64,000 nucleotides of DNA, from assembly GCA_947311845.1 (NCBI GenBank), contig CAMZMU010000034.1:95467131-95531130 (forward strand). Reading direction: 5' to 3'. The notes beneath the pieces are model-generated. The model was given only the letters and a program-made list of their open reading frames with translations. It was not told the origin of the DNA and did not search any database. The position numbers were made by a program, and so were the translations under genes. The stretch is from Poa pratensis (Eukaryota; Streptophyta; Magnoliopsida; Poales; Poaceae). This document shows, in pieces, positions 51,691 to 63,032 of the stretch (positions are counted from its first letter, which is position 1; every line of letters starts with the position of its first letter).

Positions 51691-54045
51691 TGCCGGAAAC
51701 AATGCTTGTACGTCACACGTCAGTTGAGAACCCCAAGAGGAAGGTATGATGAGTGCAGCAGTAAGTTTTCCCTCAGTATGAAACCAAGGTTTAATCGGAC
51801 CAGTAGGAAAACGAGGTTTGCTTCAAAGGTGTTGGTGAAGGAGTGTAGTGCGGCGCAACACCAGGGATTCCGGTGCCAACGTGGAACCTGCACAACACAA
51901 CCAAATTACTTTGCCCCAACTTAACAGTGAGGTTGTCAATCTCACCGGCTTGCTGAAAACAAAGGGTTAAACGTATCGAATGGAAAATGATGTTTGTTTG
52001 CATAAAACAGTAGAGAACAATGATTGCAGTAGATTGTATTTCAGATGTAAAAGAATGGACCGGGGTCCATAGTTCACTAGTGGTGTCTCTCCAATAAGAT
52101 AACTAACATGCTGGGTAAACAAATTACAGCTGGGCAATTGACAATTGATAAGTGCATATAACATGCATGTGTGAGCTGTGGTGTCTACTATGAGATTCAT
52201 TTGGGCATTACGACAAAGTACATAGACCGCTATCCAGCATGCATCTATGCCTAAATAGTCCACTTTCCGGTTAACATCCGTACCCCTTCCAGTATTAAGT
52301 TGCAAGCAACAGACAATTGCATTAAGTAATGTGCGTAATGTAAACAATACATTCATCCTTGAATAAAGCATTGCTGTTTTACCCCTAGTGGCAACAACAC
52401 ATCTACAACCTTAGAACTTGCTGTCACTATCCCAGGTTAAATAGAGGTTGAACCCAACTATCATGCATAAATACCCCCTCTTGGAGTTACAAGTATTCAC
52501 GTGGCCAAGGCTTCAACAAGTAACGGAGAGCATGCAAGATCACAAATGACATAGACATGATAATATAATATTCAGCTCCACATAGGTATCAATATAAGTC
52601 AGATCCCAGCAAACACAACATGTAGCATTACAATAAGATGATCTTGATCATGATAGGCAGCTCACAAGATCTAAACATGATGGCACAAGTGGAGAAGACA
52701 ACCATCTAGCTACTGCTATGGACCCATAGTCCAAGGATGAACTACTCACGCATCACTCCGGAGGCGGGCATGGCGATGTAGAGCCCTCCGGTGATGATTC
52801 CCCTCTCCGGCAGGGTGCCGGGAAGAGCTTCAGGAACCCCGAGTTAGGGTTGACGACGACGGCGGCAGCGAATATGTTCTGGATGAAAGGCACGGTGTTT
52901 TAGGGTTTTTGCGTCTCGGGGAATAAATAGGCGAAGGGGCGATGTCGGCGGACCCCCGAGGGGCCCAAACCACCTGGTGGCGCGGCTGGGCCCACTACCG
53001 CGCCTGGGTGTGGTTTGGCCACCTCGTGGCTCCCCTTCGTGTCTCCTTCGGACTCCGTGTACGTGCTGGAAAAATAGGGACCTGGCCTTTTGTTTCGTGC
53101 AATTCCGAGAATATTTCCAGAAGTAACTTTCTGAAACCAAAAACAGCAGAAAACATGGAACTGGCACTGTGGCATCTTGTTAACAGGTTAGTCCCAGAAA
53201 ATGCATAAAAGTGATACGAGGTGTATATAAAACATGTAGCAAATGGTATAATATAAGCATGGAACAGCAGAAATTATGGATACGTTGGAGACGTATCAAG
53301 CATCCCCAAGCTTAGTTCTTCTCGTCCTCGAGTAAGTAATACGATAACAACAAATAATTTCTGAGGAGACATGCTTTCACACAATCTTGATCAATATATT
53401 GCAAGGCTCATGTCATGAATGAAGTGATTCAAAGCAATGATCTATAGTTTGCTAACAAATAGATAAAGAGTAAACAATGAATCATATAAGCAAAAACTTT
53501 TCATGAATAGTACTTTCAAGACAAGCATCAAAAAGTTTTGCATAAGAGGTAACTCATAAAGCAATAGATTCAAAGCAAAAGGCATTGAAGCAACACAAAG
53601 GATGATTAAGTTTCAGCATTTGCTTTCAACTTGTAACATGTATATCTCATGGATAGTTGTCAACATAAAGCAATATAACAAGTGCAATAAGTAAATATGC
53701 AAGAATCAATGCACACAAAGTTGACACAAGTGTTTGCTTCTAAGATAGAAAGGAGTAGGTAAACTGACTCAACATAAAGTAAAAGATAGGCCCTTCGCAG
53801 AGGGAAGCAGGGATTAAATCATGTGCTAGAGTTTTTTAAGTTTTCGAAAGCATATAGAGAGCACAAAATAAGTATTTGAGAGGTGTTTGTTGTTGTCAAC
53901 GAATGGTAGTGGGCACTCTAACCCCCTTGTCAACCAGACTTTCAAAGAGCGGCTCCCATGAAGGACGTTATTTCTACCAGCAAGGTAGATCATCCCTCTT
54001 CTCTTTTGTTTACACATGTATTTTAGTTTCTTTATAGATGACACT
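51690..54045 (-). mobile_element. LTR retrotransposon E5, 3' remnant
   Basis: One LTR (about 51708-53298) whose minus-strand start is TGATACGTCTCCAACGTATC, a common Triticeae gypsy signature. To its right is a PPT (AAGCTTGGGGATGC in minus, 53299-53312), then ~730 bases of non-coding 3' interior to 54045, where it stops abruptly inside E6 LTR sequence. The other LTR and all coding regions are absent. 18 bases left of the LTR (GTGCCGGAAACAATGCT) resemble a primer-site junction (compare GTGCCAGAAAATAGCT in E4). Confidence 0.85.
51708..53298 (-). repeat. E5 LTR
   Basis: About 1590 bases, ending ...GGAGACGTATCA on the + strand. Left border set by comparison with the E4 and E6 junctions and therefore less certain. 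No second copy in the window. Confidence 0.8.
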
Positions 54046-55183
54046 GTAGGCATAGGGATGGATGAACGGGCACTGCATGGATAAGATAGCTCATATAATA
54101 ATCAAGACATAGGCATTGCAGATAATAATGATAAAGCATCCAAGTACTAAGTAAACGTAGGCATGTGTTCCGTATATAGTCGTACGTGCTCGCAATGAGA
54201 AACTTGTACAACATCTTCTGTCCTACCAGCCGGTGGCAGCCGGGCCTCAAGGGAATCTACTGGTAATTAAGGTACTCCTTTTAATAGAGTACCGGAGCAA
54301 AGCATTAACACGCAGTGAACACATGTGATCCTCACATCGCAGCCATTCCCCTCGGCTGTCCCAATTATTGTCACTTTGGGACCGCGGGTTCCGGACAACA
54401 ATATGTGTATACAACTTGCAGGTATGATCAATAAACAGTGCATATCATTATGAAACAATAACATGTTCAGATCTGAAATCATGGCACTCGGGCCCTAGTG
54501 ACAAGCATTAAGCTCAACAAGTTGCAACAACATCAATAAGTACTAACAACGGATACTGGGCACCATGCCCTAATATCTTATAGCTTATTACATGAACAAT
54601 CTCATCCAATCCTACCATCCCCCTCAGCCTACAGCAGGGAATTACTCACACATGGATGGGGAACACATGGATGGTCGATGGAGAAGCGTCGGTGATGATG
54701 ATGGCGATGATCTCCTCCAATTCCCCGTCCCGGCGGAGTGCCAGAACGGAGTTTCTGGTCTCCGAAATAGGTTTCGCGATGGTGGCGGCGTACGGTGATG
54801 TTTCTGGATGAAGTGGACGACCCCCCGACGTTTTTAGGTCAGAAGGGTTAAGTAGTCGAAAGGGGGACTCGGGGAGGTGCCCGAGGCACCCTCCTCATAG
54901 GCTGGCGCGGCAGGCCCTTGGGCCGCGCCACCATGTGGTTTGGGCCACTCGTGGCCCATCTCCGCCTCCCCTTCTGGCTCCGTGAGTCTTCTGATAAAAT
55001 AGGAGGTTTGCGATCTTTTCTGGTGTTTTTCCCGAAAGTTGACTTTCTGCACAAAAAACAATACACCAGGGCAATTCTGCTGAAAACAGCGTTAGTCCGC
55101 ATTAGTTGTATTCAAAACACACAAGTTAGAGGTAAAGCAATAGCAAAAGTGTTCGGGAAAGTAGATACGTTTTGGACGTATCA
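54041..55183 (-). repeat. E6 LTR, truncated (3' LTR in element orientation)
   Basis: Corresponds to 61890-63032 base for base in length. Begins inside the LTR at ACACTGTAGG, fused to E5 interior at ACACT. Confidence 0.93.
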
Positions 55184-56969
55184 ACTCCCCCCAAGCTTAG
55201 CTTATTGCTTGTCCTCAAGCAATTCAGTTAACAACTGAGTGCGATAAAAGACTTTCATGAACACATTTGCTTCATATGATGCATATATTCTCACTATATG
55301 TACAAATGGTTAAGCAATTCAAGATGAGGCAAATGCAAATAATGTCACTCAATAGGCATGTAAACTATGAAAAGATACCAACATACTAATAGCAACAAAC
55401 ATGAAACATATTAATTCACAAGATTGTAATGCTCATAATAGGATATGACAAGATGGTATCTCGCTTGCCCGTTTTTGTACAGCAAAACATAAATGCCCAG
55501 GCACCTCTGAAATTCATGGGAAGACTAGAATCAAAGATATCAAAGATAAAAACATCAAAGTTATATCATAGTTAACCAAATTCTGGGACAAGCATATTAC
55601 ACTAAGAATGACAACTATGCTCTCGAGAAAGTGCTCAAAGAAAGGGTGGTGACTCAACATGAAAGTAAAAAGATTGGCCCTTCGCAGAGGGAAGCAGAGA
55701 TTATCATGTGCTAGAGCTTTTCATTTTTAAAACAGAAGCAAAATTGTTTTGGGAAGTGTTTGTTGTTGTCAACGAATGGTAGTGGGTACTCTAACCCCCT
55801 TGTCAACCAGACTTTCAAGAGCGGCTCCCATGAAGGACGTTATTTCTACCAGCAAGGTAGATCATCCCTCTTCTCTTTTGTTTACACATGTATTTTAGTT
55901 TCATTATGGGTGACACTCCCCCCAACCTTTGCTTACACAAGCCATGGCTAACCGAATCCTCGGGTGCCTTCCAACATTCACATACCATGGAGGAGTGTCT
56001 ATTGCAAAATTAAGTTGCTTACTGATAAATCAGGGCAAAACATGTGAAGAGAATTATTAATGAAAGTTGTAATTAATTGGGGCTGGGCACCCCGTTGCCA
56101 GCTCTTTTTGCAAAATTATTGGATAAGCGGATGTATATGCCACTAGTCCATTGGTGAAAGTCTGTCAGAAGTAAATGACAAGATTGAAAGATAAAACACC
56201 ACATACTTCCTCATGAGCCATAAAACATTGACACAAATTGAGAAGTACTTTGAAGGTTTTAAAGGTAGCACATGAAAATTTACTTGAATGATTTGAAACG
56301 CCATGCATAGGTATTTATGGTGGACGCTTTGGGATAACTTGGTTTTCATGGATTTGGAAGCACGAGCAGCATTCCCGCTCAGTACAAGTGAAGGCTAGCA
56401 ATAGATTGGGAAGCGACAATCAAGAGAGCAATAACCGTCATAATCATGCTTGCGACAAAATGAAATTAATTGAGACATAAAAGTGATACAAGAACTCTGA
56501 GTCAAAATAAATCATCAAGGCTTAATTGACTTTTGTTTTTCAGTCATACGCATGCATGAGCATGTGCCAAGTCAATTCGAATGAATTCTTCAGAAGAGGA
56601 TACCACAATGTCATACCCTCTATGAATAGAACAATGCAAGCAAACATCAACATAACATGCTACCACTATTAATAAATTGGGACCGATCATGAGAGAACAA
56701 GAACTACTAAGCATCCACTAAATGACATATACCTCACATGAACCAACTAAGCATGCTCACATAGATGAGTATATGTACAAAAATGAAAACAAATAGAGTT
56801 CATACCAGCCTCTCACCCCAACTCAAGTTGTTGTAGATCATCCTTATTGCTTTTTCACTTGTGTTGCTTCGAATGATAAGAATGAAAACCAAGCTCCATC
56901 GGAGTCACGGATAGCTATCCAACTCTGAAAACACTCCCCCCAAGCTTAGGCTTTTGTCCTAAGTGGAGA
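55184..56969. other. E6 PPT and 3' untranslated interior
   Basis: PPT at 55184-55198 (minus AAGCTTGGGGGGAGT). 55758-55910 closely matches 53885-54040 of E5 (TTGTTGTTGTCAACGAATGG and following), so the two families share 3' interiors. A second PPT-like word lies at 56932-56947, just after the env-like stop codon. No ORF of note. Confidence 0.75.
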
Positions 56970-58084
56970 TCAATCCCATGGTGCCCAGGAAGTGGCGCCT
57001 CCATAGTACGACGAGGAAGGCCCCTCGTCCTGGTAAGAGCTGGATGACGCTCCAAGGTAAGTGACGGTGTAGCCATCATCAGGTGCTTCTCCCTCCTCCT
57101 GGTGCTGCTGGTGAAAGCCTCGCACTCTAAGCTGCTCCTCCAACGCCTCCTTGGAGTACGACCACGGTCTCCTGTGTAAAGGGAACAGATCGGCCTGGGG
57201 CAAAGGCACTTCATATTCATCCCCGTTAGTAAATAAAACTTTGTAAACAATGTTTCCTAAATGAGAATTAGGTGTGACAAACTGATGGCCTTTCATAGCA
57301 GCAATATCAAGTCTAAAAGGGGTTAGCTTCTCATCATAGGACTAACGGAAAGACCTAGATATGCGATAACTCGTGAAGCAACAATTCCTCCATAAATAGG
57401 TCCACTAGCAGCCAAACGGCGAGCAATAAGGGCACCAAGGTTGTAAGCAGTGTTACCATTAAGTGCAGCAGCAAGAAAAGCAAGATGATAATTAGAAATG
57501 TTACTAGTGTTTTCCCTACCAAGAATGCTAGTAGCAAGATAATAAACGAAATATCTAATGGCAGGGAATTGGATGTTCCTTATCTTGCCGCGCTGAGCGG
57601 TGCGGTCATCGTCGTTGGTCACTCCTCGGTAAAGTTCCACAAAGTCTTTGGTGTTCCTGCAATCTTCTTCGCTGTGCCTATAGGAGCAATATCTATGGCA
57701 GCACAAAAGTCTCCCAACCCATTGTAACAGGCCTGTCATAAATCTTAAATTGGACAGTAGGCGTATAAGATGAATTCACAAATTTAAAACTCTCAACAAA
57801 AGTTTTGGTGAGCCAATAATGTTGGTCGCTCTCATCCTGCATATAAGTGGTTAGGCCAACTCTCTGGATGAGGAACATGAAGTCATCAAGCAACCCTGCA
57901 TTACGCAAAAACTCCATGCATGGAAAGGATGAAGCATTTGGGATTTGGTCACCCCTCCATCTCCAATGTTCGGTGCAATGACATCCTCATCATAGGAACG
58001 CCTAACTCGAGTAGATGCCCTCAAAGGCCTTCTCGCTCTCTGAGAATCCCTTTCAAACACCTCACCAAAGGTGTGGTTATGCAT
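56970..58084 (-). pseudogene. E6 Athila ORF1/env-like gene, frame-broken
   Basis: Minus strand, pieces in different frames: 58084-57851 (MHNHTFGEVFERDSQRARRP), 57917-57693 (MEFLRNAGLLDDFMFLIQRV), 57739-57323 (KDFVELYRGVTNDDDRTAQR, NIQFPAIRYFVYYLATSILG, NTAYNLGALIARRLA), 57296-56970 (FVTPNSHLGNIVYKVLFTNG, ending GGATSWAPWD). The DFVELYRGV and FPAIRYF-YYLA-SIL phrases fit the Arabidopsis retrotransposon ORF1 (Athila) family. This is the extra ORF that Athila elements carry after pol; an envelope role has been proposed for it but is unproven. No clear signal peptide. Confidence 0.7.
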
Positions 58085-58862
58085 TTTCCTTTTCTGAAAT
58101 TTTTAACAAACATTATAAAAATTGATTTTGAGACATACAAATGAGGGGAACTACTATATGAACTTGCTAGAGGACTAAACATGCATCAAAACTGATTATA
58201 TCAACATAAACAAGCATGCATACTCACTTAACAAGTCACCTACAGCAGCAAAATACTCAAGGTATACTCTACTAAACAAAATTCTACTTGGATACATGGA
58301 GGAGTCACATACCGGAGAGCAAATGGTCCAAATTTCAGCAACAAAGATGGGCTGAGCAAGGAGATCGAAAAATCTCGAGCAAGAGCAGCAAGAACACGGG
58401 TTTGAGCAATGGTGGTGTGTTTGTCGGGAGAGAGAAAGAAATGAGAGGAAGATGGGTGAGTGGAGGGCCAGGTGGGGCCCACACCATGCCACGGCGCGGC
58501 CACACCCCTGCCGCGCGGTGGGGTGGTGTGGTGGCATGGTGGGTCCCCCTGGTCAGCTCCAGGCACTCCCACATTCCACTTTAAAAAATAATAATGGTAT
58601 AATTTTCAGATTTTTGAAAACTTTCATTTTGCACATTTTCTGGATATTTAAATAATAAACTTAGAGCAGAAATAGAATTTTATAAAGACCAGTTTCAACT
58701 AAAACTTTGCAAGTTCAGTAACACAACAGTAGGTAAAACAAAGTTGAAGAAAGAAATGTGTTTAGCTCTTTTATGTATGCAAATACATTTGATAGCAAGG
58801 TTGATCAAGTCTTGGCACCAAATAAATTTACATGACACAAATGATTTAAACATCATGAACAC
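58085..58862. other. E6 spacer where pol would be expected
   Basis: AT-rich with a GC-rich patch at 58435-58570 (GCCACGGCGCGGCC and GTGGGGTGGTGTGGTGGCATGG). No RT, RNase H or integrase motif on either strand. Confidence 0.7.
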
Positions 58863-59569
58863 TCATGTTACCTTGTATTGTATTGATATGGATCCAATCA
58901 TAATGTTTTGATATCCTTCTTGATGATCATATATAGGGCAATCAATACTTCCCACTTTGATAGTTTTAAAATTGGAGATGGTATTGACTCCATAAATCTT
59001 GTCAACTTTCTTGGGGAAATAAACAGTATGTTCTTTATCATTAACATTGAAAGTTACTTTTCCTTTATTGCAATCAATAACAGCACCTGCAGTATTTAGA
59101 AAAGGTCTTCCAAGAATAATAGACATATTATCATCTTCAGGCATTTCAAGAACAACAAAATCAGTCAAAATTAAACAATTGTTAGCTACTTGAACAGGGA
59201 CATCCTCACAAATGCCAACAGGAACAGCAGTAGATTTATCAGCCATTTGCAAAGATATATCAGTAGGTATCAATTTATCAAGATAGAGTCTCTTATAAAG
59301 AGAAAAAGGCATAACACTAACTCCTGCTCCCAAATCACATAAGCAGTTCTAACATAATTATTCTTGATGGAGCAAGGGATGGTTGGTATACCTGGATCTC
59401 CAAGCTTCTTAGGAACCTTGCCATTGAAAGAATAATTAGCAAGCATAGTAGAAATTTCCTCATTAGGAATTTTCCTTTTGTTAGAAACAATATCTTTCAT
59501 ATACTTTGAGTAAGGAGGCAATTTAATAGCATCAGTCAAAGGAATTTGCAAAACAAGGGTTTCATCCAT
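58863..59569 (-). pseudogene. E6 aspartic protease
   Basis: Two frames: 59569-59270 (PLTDAIKLPPYSKYMKDIVS, NEEISTMLANYSFNGKVPKK) and 59333-58863. The active site reads CDLGAGVSVMPFSLYKRL, with the Asp present, and IILGRPFLNTAGAVIDCNKG follows. A one-base deletion near 59343 breaks the frame just before the active site. Confidence 0.88.
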
Positions 59570-59605
59570 TCACAAATTTATTATAATGTTCTTCTTCCTT
59601 TGATT

Positions 59606-61548
59606 TTAGTTTCTTAGTTGGAAAAGGCATTTGCTTTTGAACCCAAGGTTCCCTTTCATTACCATGTTTCTTAGCAATGAAATCTTCCTTAGTGTACTTT
59701 GTGTTTTTAGTATGCTTTTCAGGTTCCTTTTCACTAACTTCTTTATCAAGAGCATCATTTTATCCTTATCACTATCAAGTTCATTACCACTTTCAGTTTC
59801 AGCATCAGAGATAGATATACTATTAGGATCATTAACAGTTTCAGAGGATTCTACAACATTTTTATGTTTCTTCTTCTTCTTTTTCTTAGAAGGAGAAACT
59901 GGATTTTCAGCTAGTTGAGAATCTTGTTCAATTCTTTTAGGATGTCCCTCAGGATATAAAGGATCCTGAGTATGAGCTCCACTTCTAGTGCTAACATAGA
60001 CAGGTTTTAATTTTTCCTTAGAAGCATTGGCTAACATGTCTTGTTGCACTTTAGTGAGTTGATCAATTTGAGTTTGAACCATATGGAAATGTTTAATAAG
60101 CATCTTAACATCATTGGAGGTTCTCTCCACAATATCATGCAACTTACTAATAGCTAGAGAATTTTCATGCAAATGATTCTCTACTCTCATATTAAAATTA
60201 TCTTGCTTAATAACATAATTATCAAATTCATCTAAGCATTGATCAGGTGGTTTAGAGTAGGGAATATCTCCTTCATCGAACCTGTGGAGAGAGTGAACCT
60301 CAATTATGGATGGATGAGGAATTGGCTTACACAAATCTTCAATAGGTGGAAGGTTCTTCACATCTTCAGATTTAATACCCTTCTCAATGAGAGTCTTCTT
60401 GGCCTCCCTCATTGTTTCATCATTCAATTCAATCATACCTCCCCTCTTCTTTGATATTGGTGTCGGTGTAGGTGTGGGGGTCGGCGCAGGTAGAGTCCAA
60501 TCATCATAATTCTGGCTGATTTTAGCCAATAATTCTTCAGCTTCTTCAGGGGTTCTTTTCCTGAAAACACAACTAGCACAACTATCCAGATATGCTCTAG
60601 ATTCAATAGTTAGTCCACTGTAAAATATATCAAGTAGATCATGCTTTTCCAAATCATGTCCAGGCCGAGCTCTGATAAGAGAGCAAAACCTTGTCCATGC
60701 CTCTGGAAGTTTCTCTTCATCTTCCTGGTCAAAGTTATAAATTCTTTGCAAAGCATCATGTTTAGCACTAGCAGGGAAATATTTCTGAAAGAAAACATCA
60801 AGCAAACCAGTAGGACTAGTAATAGAACCAGGAGACAAGTTGTTATACCAAGCTTTAGCATCATCTTTTAATGAGAAAGGAAAAATCTTAGCAACAAAGT
60901 AGCTACGCTTCTTAATATCATCAGAAAATAAGCCACTCAAAGTAGAGAGCTCATTCATGTGCTCTACAGCACTTTCACTCTTAGTGCCACAAAAAGGAGT
61001 TTTCTCAACAATAGATATATGAGATAAATCAAGAGAAAAATCATAATCCTTATCTTTAATGTTTATAGGAGAAGTGGCAAACTTAGGATCAGGTGACAAC
61101 TTGTATTTAACAGCATGTTGTGCAAGAAAATTTCTCATATTACTTGCACCAGTAGTAGCATTACATTTATCAATAAAATCATCATCAAGTTCCACATAAG
61201 TTTCATCAGGATCATCATCACAAGTATAATCCCTTAACTCAGGTGAATAAACAGGAGTAGTAGGACTTCATTAGGTGTTCTAGTATTTTCAAGTTGTTTA
61301 GACTTAGCAATAGCAGCATCTAAAAGTGGACCTAATGAAATATTCTCATCAATCACAGTAGAAGCATCATCAACATTATCAGAGGCAATTTCAGATTCAG
61401 CAGTAGTACCAACACGTGAAGATTGTGGTGGTGTAACAAGTTGACTCAATACAGATGGTGAGTCAAGAGCAGCAGAGGTACTAAGTGTCGTACCTTTTCT
61501 TGTAGTGGAGGGCAATACATGGACCCTCTCATCACGAGCTTTACCCAT
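59606..61548 (-). pseudogene. E6 gag
   Basis: Starts at ATG 61548 (MGKARDERVHVLPSTTRKGT), 61 bases from the PBS. Frameshift near 61260, then one long frame 61195-59606. Capsid region: VEHMNELSTLSGLFSDDIKK, FPFSLKDDAKAWYNNLSPGS, VFFQKYFPASAKHDALQRIY, SLIRARPGHDLEKHDLLDIF. A Pro-Thr repeat (APTPTPTPTP, about 60455-60490) and a Lys-rich tract (SKKKKKKKHKN) follow. No CCHC knuckle seen. The frame changes again near 59760. Confidence 0.9.
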
Positions 61549-61608
61549 GATGAATAAATTTCAGCGAGCAGTATAGATCACAAGTGAACTCCCAAATAAA
61601 GCTATGCT

Positions 61609-61625
61609 CCCCGGCAACGGCGCCA
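61609..61625 (-). promoter_or_regulatory. E6 primer binding site (tRNA-Asp type)
   Basis: Minus strand TGGCGCCGTTGCCGGGG, identical over this length to the E1 site, 11 bases from the LTR. Confidence 0.9.
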
Positions 61626-61636
61626 GAAAATAGTCT

Positions 61637-63032
61637 TGATGACCCACAAGTATAGGGGATCGCAACAGTCTTCGAGGGAAGTAAAACCCAATTTATTGAT
61701 TCGACACAAGGGGAGCCAAAGAATACTTGAGAGCCTTAACAGCGGAGTTGTCAATTCAGCTGCACCTGTGAATAGTCTTGCTCGACACAGATTATCAGTA
61801 GCAACAGTTTTATAGCAGTAGTAGCGGTGAAATAATAGCAGCAGTAAACAGAGACAGCAGTAGTGATTGCAGTAAACAGTAGGATTAAAACACTGTAGGC
61901 ATAGGGATGGATGAACGGGCGCTGCATGGATAAGATAGCTCATATAATAATCAAGACATAGGCATTGCAGATAATAATGATAAAGCATCCAAGTACTAAG
62001 TAAACGTAGGCATGTGTTCCGTATATAGTCGTACGTGCTCGCAATGAGAAACTTGTACAACATCTTCTGTCCTACCAGCCGGTGGCAGCCGGGCCTCAAG
62101 GGAATCTACTGGTAATTAAGGTACTCCTTTTAATAGAGTACCGGAGCAAAGCATTAACACGCAGTGAACACATGTGATCCTCACATCGCAGCCATTCCCC
62201 TCGGCTGTCCCAATTATTGTCACTTTGGGACCGCGGGTTCCGGACAACAATATGTGTATACAACTTGCAGGTATGATCAATAAACAGTGCATATCATTAT
62301 GAAACAATAACATGTTCAGATCTGAAATCATGGCACTCGGGCCCTAGTGACAAGCATTAAGCTCAACAAGTTGCAACAACATCAATAAGTACTAACAACG
62401 GATACTGGGCACCATGCCCTAATGATCTTATAGCTTATTACATGAACAATCTCATCCAATCCCTACCATCCCCCTCAGCCTACAGCAGGGAATTACTCAC
62501 ACATGGATGGGGGAAACATGGATGGTCGATGGAGAAGCGTCGGTGATGATGATGGCGATGATCTCCTCCAATTCCCCGTCCCGGCGGAGTGCCAGAACGG
62601 AGTTTCTGGTCCCCGAAATAGGTTTCGCGATGGTGGCGGCGTACGGTGATGTTTCTGGATGAAGTGGACGACCCCCCGACGTTTTTAGGTCAGAAGGGTT
62701 AAGTAGTCGAAAGGGGGACTCGGGGAGGTGCCCGAGGCACCCTCCTCATAGGCTGGCGCGGCAGGCCCTTGGGCCGCGCCACCATGTGGTTTGGGCCACT
62801 CGTGGCCCATCTCCGCCTCCCCTTCTGGCTCCGTGAGTCTTCTGGTAAAATAGGAGGTTTGCGATCTTTTCTGGTGTTTTTCCCGAAAGTTGACTTTCTG
62901 ACAAAAACAAGACACCAGGGCAATTCTGCTGAAAACAGCGTTAGTCCGCATTAGTTGTATTCAAAACACACAAGTTAGAGGTAAAACAATAGCAAAAGTG
63001 TTCGGGAAAGTAGATACGTTTTGGACGTATCA
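61637..63032 (-). repeat. E6 LTR, full (5' LTR in element orientation)
   Basis: 1396 bases on the + strand from TGATGACCCACAAGTATAGG to GGACGTATCA. Contains short CAGTAG/AGCAGTA repeats around 61805-61870. Confidence 0.93.

Larger units (their letters stand above)
54041..63032 (-). mobile_element. Ty3/gypsy LTR retrotransposon E6, pol-less, left LTR truncated
   Basis: Right LTR 61637-63032 (full), left LTR 54041-55183 (lacking the first 253 bases). Both end GTTTTGGACGTATCA. tRNA-Asp-type PBS at 61609-61625 and PPT at 55184-55198 put transcription on the minus strand. Genes: gag, protease, then an Athila ORF1/env-like gene; reverse transcriptase, RNase H and integrase are missing. The shared 1143 bases of the two LTRs have equal length and differ at about ten sites by eye, so insertion is recent. 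Confidence 0.92.
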
